A stretch of 64,000 nucleotides of DNA, from assembly GCF_009176545.1 (NCBI RefSeq), contig NZ_VTOJ01000001.1:558001-622000 (forward strand), given 5' to 3'. Under the pieces are notes generated by a model. The model was not told the DNA's origin and did no database searches. It worked only from the letters and a program-made list of their open reading frames with translations. This document shows positions 62,337 through 64,000 of this stretch, piece by piece (the first letter of the stretch is position 1; each line of letters begins with the position of its first letter). The DNA is from Salinigranum salinum (GTDB lineage: Archaea; Halobacteriota; Halobacteria; Halobacteriales; Haloferacaceae). A program made the position numbers and the translations under genes.

Positions 62337-64000
62337 TCAGTCGTCCGGGTTGACGAACGACATCGCCTCCCGGACGACTTCCCGCTCGCCGATGACCGTC
62401 ACGCGGTCACCGTACTCGACCGTGAAGTCGTCCGTCGGGACGCGCGTGTCGCCGTTGCGGGCGACGAGCGCGACGAGGACCCCGGGTGGTAGTTCGTCGC
62501 TGATCTCCTCGATCGTTCGCCCGATGAGCTCGTCCGCCGTGAGTTCGACCTCCTGCACGTCGCCCGACTGGCCGATCTCGCCCATCCAGTTCATCATCGC
62601 CGGCCGTTCGATGTAGTTGTCGAGCGCCTGTGCCGTCGCGAGGGTGGTCGAGGTAGTCCGCACCCCGAGCTCCTCGAACGCGTCGACGTTCGAGGGGTTG
62701 TTGACGCGCGCCAGGATCGTCTCGGGGGCGAACTTCGAGTTCGAGAGCTGGGCGACGAGGAGGTTCACGTCGTCGTCGCCGGTGGCGGCGACCACGACCT
62801 TCGCCTTCTCGGCGCCGGCCGACCGGAGCACGTCCGTGTCGGTGCCGTCGCCGTGGTGGACGGCGAAGCCCGCGTTGCGGGCGATCTCGACCGTCTCGAC
62901 GTCCTCTTCGATCAGGACGACGTTCTCTCCGCGGTCTTCGAGGCGTTCGGCGAGCGTGCGGCTGACCTTCCCGCCTCCGATGATGAGTACACGCATGGGT
63001 ATCACGTCCAGGTATTCTGCGATCTGTCGGGCGAAGCCACCCTCGAAGACGACGGTCATGAGGATGACGAGGAAGACGGTGCCGACGAGGAGGTCCGCGG
63101 CCCCGGTGAGTCCCTGTGCCCGGAGTTCGATGGCGAACAGCGTCGCCACGGACGCCGGGATGATCCCGCGGGGACCGACGAAGCTCATGAACCACTTCTC
63201 GTTCGTGGTGAAGCGGTCGCCCCGGCAGGCGACGAACACCAGCAGGGGGCGGATGACGAGGGCGACGATGACGACCACCCCGATCCCGGCGAGGCCGAGC
63301 TGGATGAGCGTCGAGAACTGCAAGAGTGCGGCCAGGGCGATGAAGACAAACGAGAGGACGATGAGGGTGACGTCGCCCTTGAACTCCGAGATGTCCTCCT
63401 CGTAGGGAACGTCGAGGTTGCCGAGGATGATCCCCGCGGTGGCGACCGCGGCGATCCCGGCCTCCGTGACGACCGCGTCGGCGGCCCCGTACGCGACGAG
63501 CGCGCCGGCCAAGACCAGGAGGCGGGCGTTCCGTGGAGCGTTTCCCGGCGAGAGATCGACGTACCGGAGGAGGTAGTAGACGACCGCGGCGACGACGACG
63601 CCGAACAGCATTCCGACGCCGAGCCGTTCGGCGAACAGCGTGACGAACAGGCCAGCGCCGCTCTCCTGGGCGAGGATGGCCTCGAAGACGACGACCGCGA
63701 AGATCGCCGCCGTGACGTCGTTGACGATCCCCTCCGTCTCGAGCGCGGCCTCCACCCGATCCCGTGCCGGGACGACCTCGAGGATCGGCGCGATGACGGT
63801 CGGCCCCGTCGCCACGAGGAGCGCGCCGACGAGGAACGCGACGAGCCACTCGGCACCCAGGAGGAAGTGAATGGTCGCCGCGGTCCCGACCAGCGCGATG
63901 GCCGCGCCGACGGTGACGAGCCGGAGCGTCGCGGCTGGCGCCTCCCGCAGGTTCTCGGCGCGGAGGTGGAACGCCCCCTCGAAGACGATGATCGCGACCG
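62337..64000 (-). CDS. NhaP-type Na+/H+ antiporter with C-terminal TrkA domain (5' end outside window)
   Basis: A CPA1-family antiporter whose start lies beyond the window. Visible membrane segments include LLVATGPTVIAPIL, EGIVNDVTAAIFAVVVFEAIL (the transport-site ND motif), and SFVGPRGIIPASVATLFAIEL. The C terminus holds an RCK/TrkA module: VLIIGGGKVSRTLAERL (GxGxxS), VVVAATGDDDVNLLVAQL and a TrkA_C domain ending FVNPDD. It likely extrudes Na+ in exchange for protons under nucleotide control. The frame stays open to the window end with no stop. Confidence 0.9.
   Translation of the reverse strand, partial: VAIIVFEGAFHLRAENLREAPAATLRLVTVGAAIALVGTAATIHFLLGAEWLVAFLVGALLVATGPTVIAPILEVVPARDRVEAALETEGIVNDVTAAIFAVVVFEAILAQESGAGLFVTLFAERLGVGMLFGVVVAAVVYYLLRYVDLSPGNAPRNARLLVLAGALVAYGAADAVVTEAGIAAVATAGIILGNLDVPYEEDISEFKGDVTLIVLSFVFIALAALLQFSTLIQLGLAGIGVVVIVALVIRPLLVFVACRGDRFTTNEKWFMSFVGPRGIIPASVATLFAIELRAQGLTGAADLLVGTVFLVILMTVVFEGGFARQIAEYLDVIPMRVLIIGGGKVSRTLAERLEDRGENVVLIEEDVETVEIARNAGFAVHHGDGTDTDVLRSAGAEKAKVVVAATGDDDVNLLVAQLSNSKFAPETILARVNNPSNVDAFEELGVRTTSTTLATAQALDNYIERPAMMNWMGEIGQSGDVQEVELTADELIGRTIEEISDELPPGVLVALVARNGDTRVPTDDFTVEYGDRVTVIGEREVVREAMSFVNPDD

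Noticed and set aside
1..64000. CRISPR array
   Set aside because: No regularly spaced direct repeats with unique spacers; tandem arrays found have no spacers.
1..64000. Insertion sequence or transposase
   Set aside because: No DDE, HUH or serine/tyrosine recombinase motif seen in any plausible frame, and no terminal inverted repeats with target duplications apart from the tRNA-arm repeats.

Overview
The window is chromosomal DNA from an extremely halophilic archaeon (class Halobacteria). The evidence is very high G+C with C/G-rich third positions, strongly acidic proteins, twin-arginine lipobox signal peptides on several secreted proteins, leaderless promoters with a TATA element about 27-29 nt before the start codon, and archaeal information-processing genes: aIF2 gamma, Spt4, Rpo7, S24e, a Kae1-Bud32 fusion and class I LysRS. 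Genus cannot be decided from the sequence.

Layout. 1-11.1 kb: 3' end of lysS, a LURP-one protein, a membrane M50 protease, a cupin, PitA (coproheme-decarboxylase-like domain, His-rich linker, monooxygenase-like domain), a GAF histidine kinase, an aldo/keto reductase and small membrane or lipoproteins. 11.3-14.9 kb: a convergent fructan pair, GH32 and GH68, 19 bp apart. 15-19 kb: an acyltransferase, a zinc-ribbon plus Nmad3-like pair and small haloarchaeal proteins, then tRNA-Ser. 19.5-23.5 kb: a 1048-aa M6-type metalloprotease and a gene-poor stretch that looks like a decayed gene. 23.5-29.4 kb: a branched-chain-type ABC importer (livK-H-M-G). Its second ATPase, livF, lies on the opposite strand in an operon with a 74-aa protein and a diiron carboxylate protein. 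29.8-34.5 kb: tRNA-Thr, an enoyl-CoA hydratase, NAD synthase, tRNA-Gly and a TIGR00266 protein. 34.6-44.7 kb: an orphan DNA methyltransferase, a DUF457-like membrane protein, TrkA, a PIN-like pair, an SDR, an XTP pyrophosphatase and a TrkA-gated K+ channel. 44.9-50 kb: the conserved information-processing cluster kae1-bud32 / rps24e / dephospho-CoA kinase / spt4 / rpo7 / PIN / aIF2 gamma. 50-56 kb: DUF5787, an amidase, a PhnP-like hydrolase, a lipoprotein and an AAA ATPase. 56.4-58.8 kb: the wreck of an assimilatory nitrate/nitrite reduction locus next to an intact mobA. 58.9-64 kb: a thiolase, an aldehyde:ferredoxin oxidoreductase and an NhaP/TrkA antiporter cut by the window end.

Two things stand out. 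First, all three tRNA genes (Ser-UGA, Thr-GGU, Gly-CCC) are followed by members of one repeat family. Each copy carries a tRNA-specific T-arm copy at one end, a shared palindromic core containing CTCGCTTCGCTGCG, and a second T-arm-like motif in the opposite sense. The Gly locus has two complete copies and part of a third. Second, nasA, mobA and nirA all survive as internally deleted remnants, suggesting recent loss of nitrate assimilation. The diiron/livF operon and the GH32 enzyme with an N-terminal amidotransferase-like domain are the best enzyme candidates.
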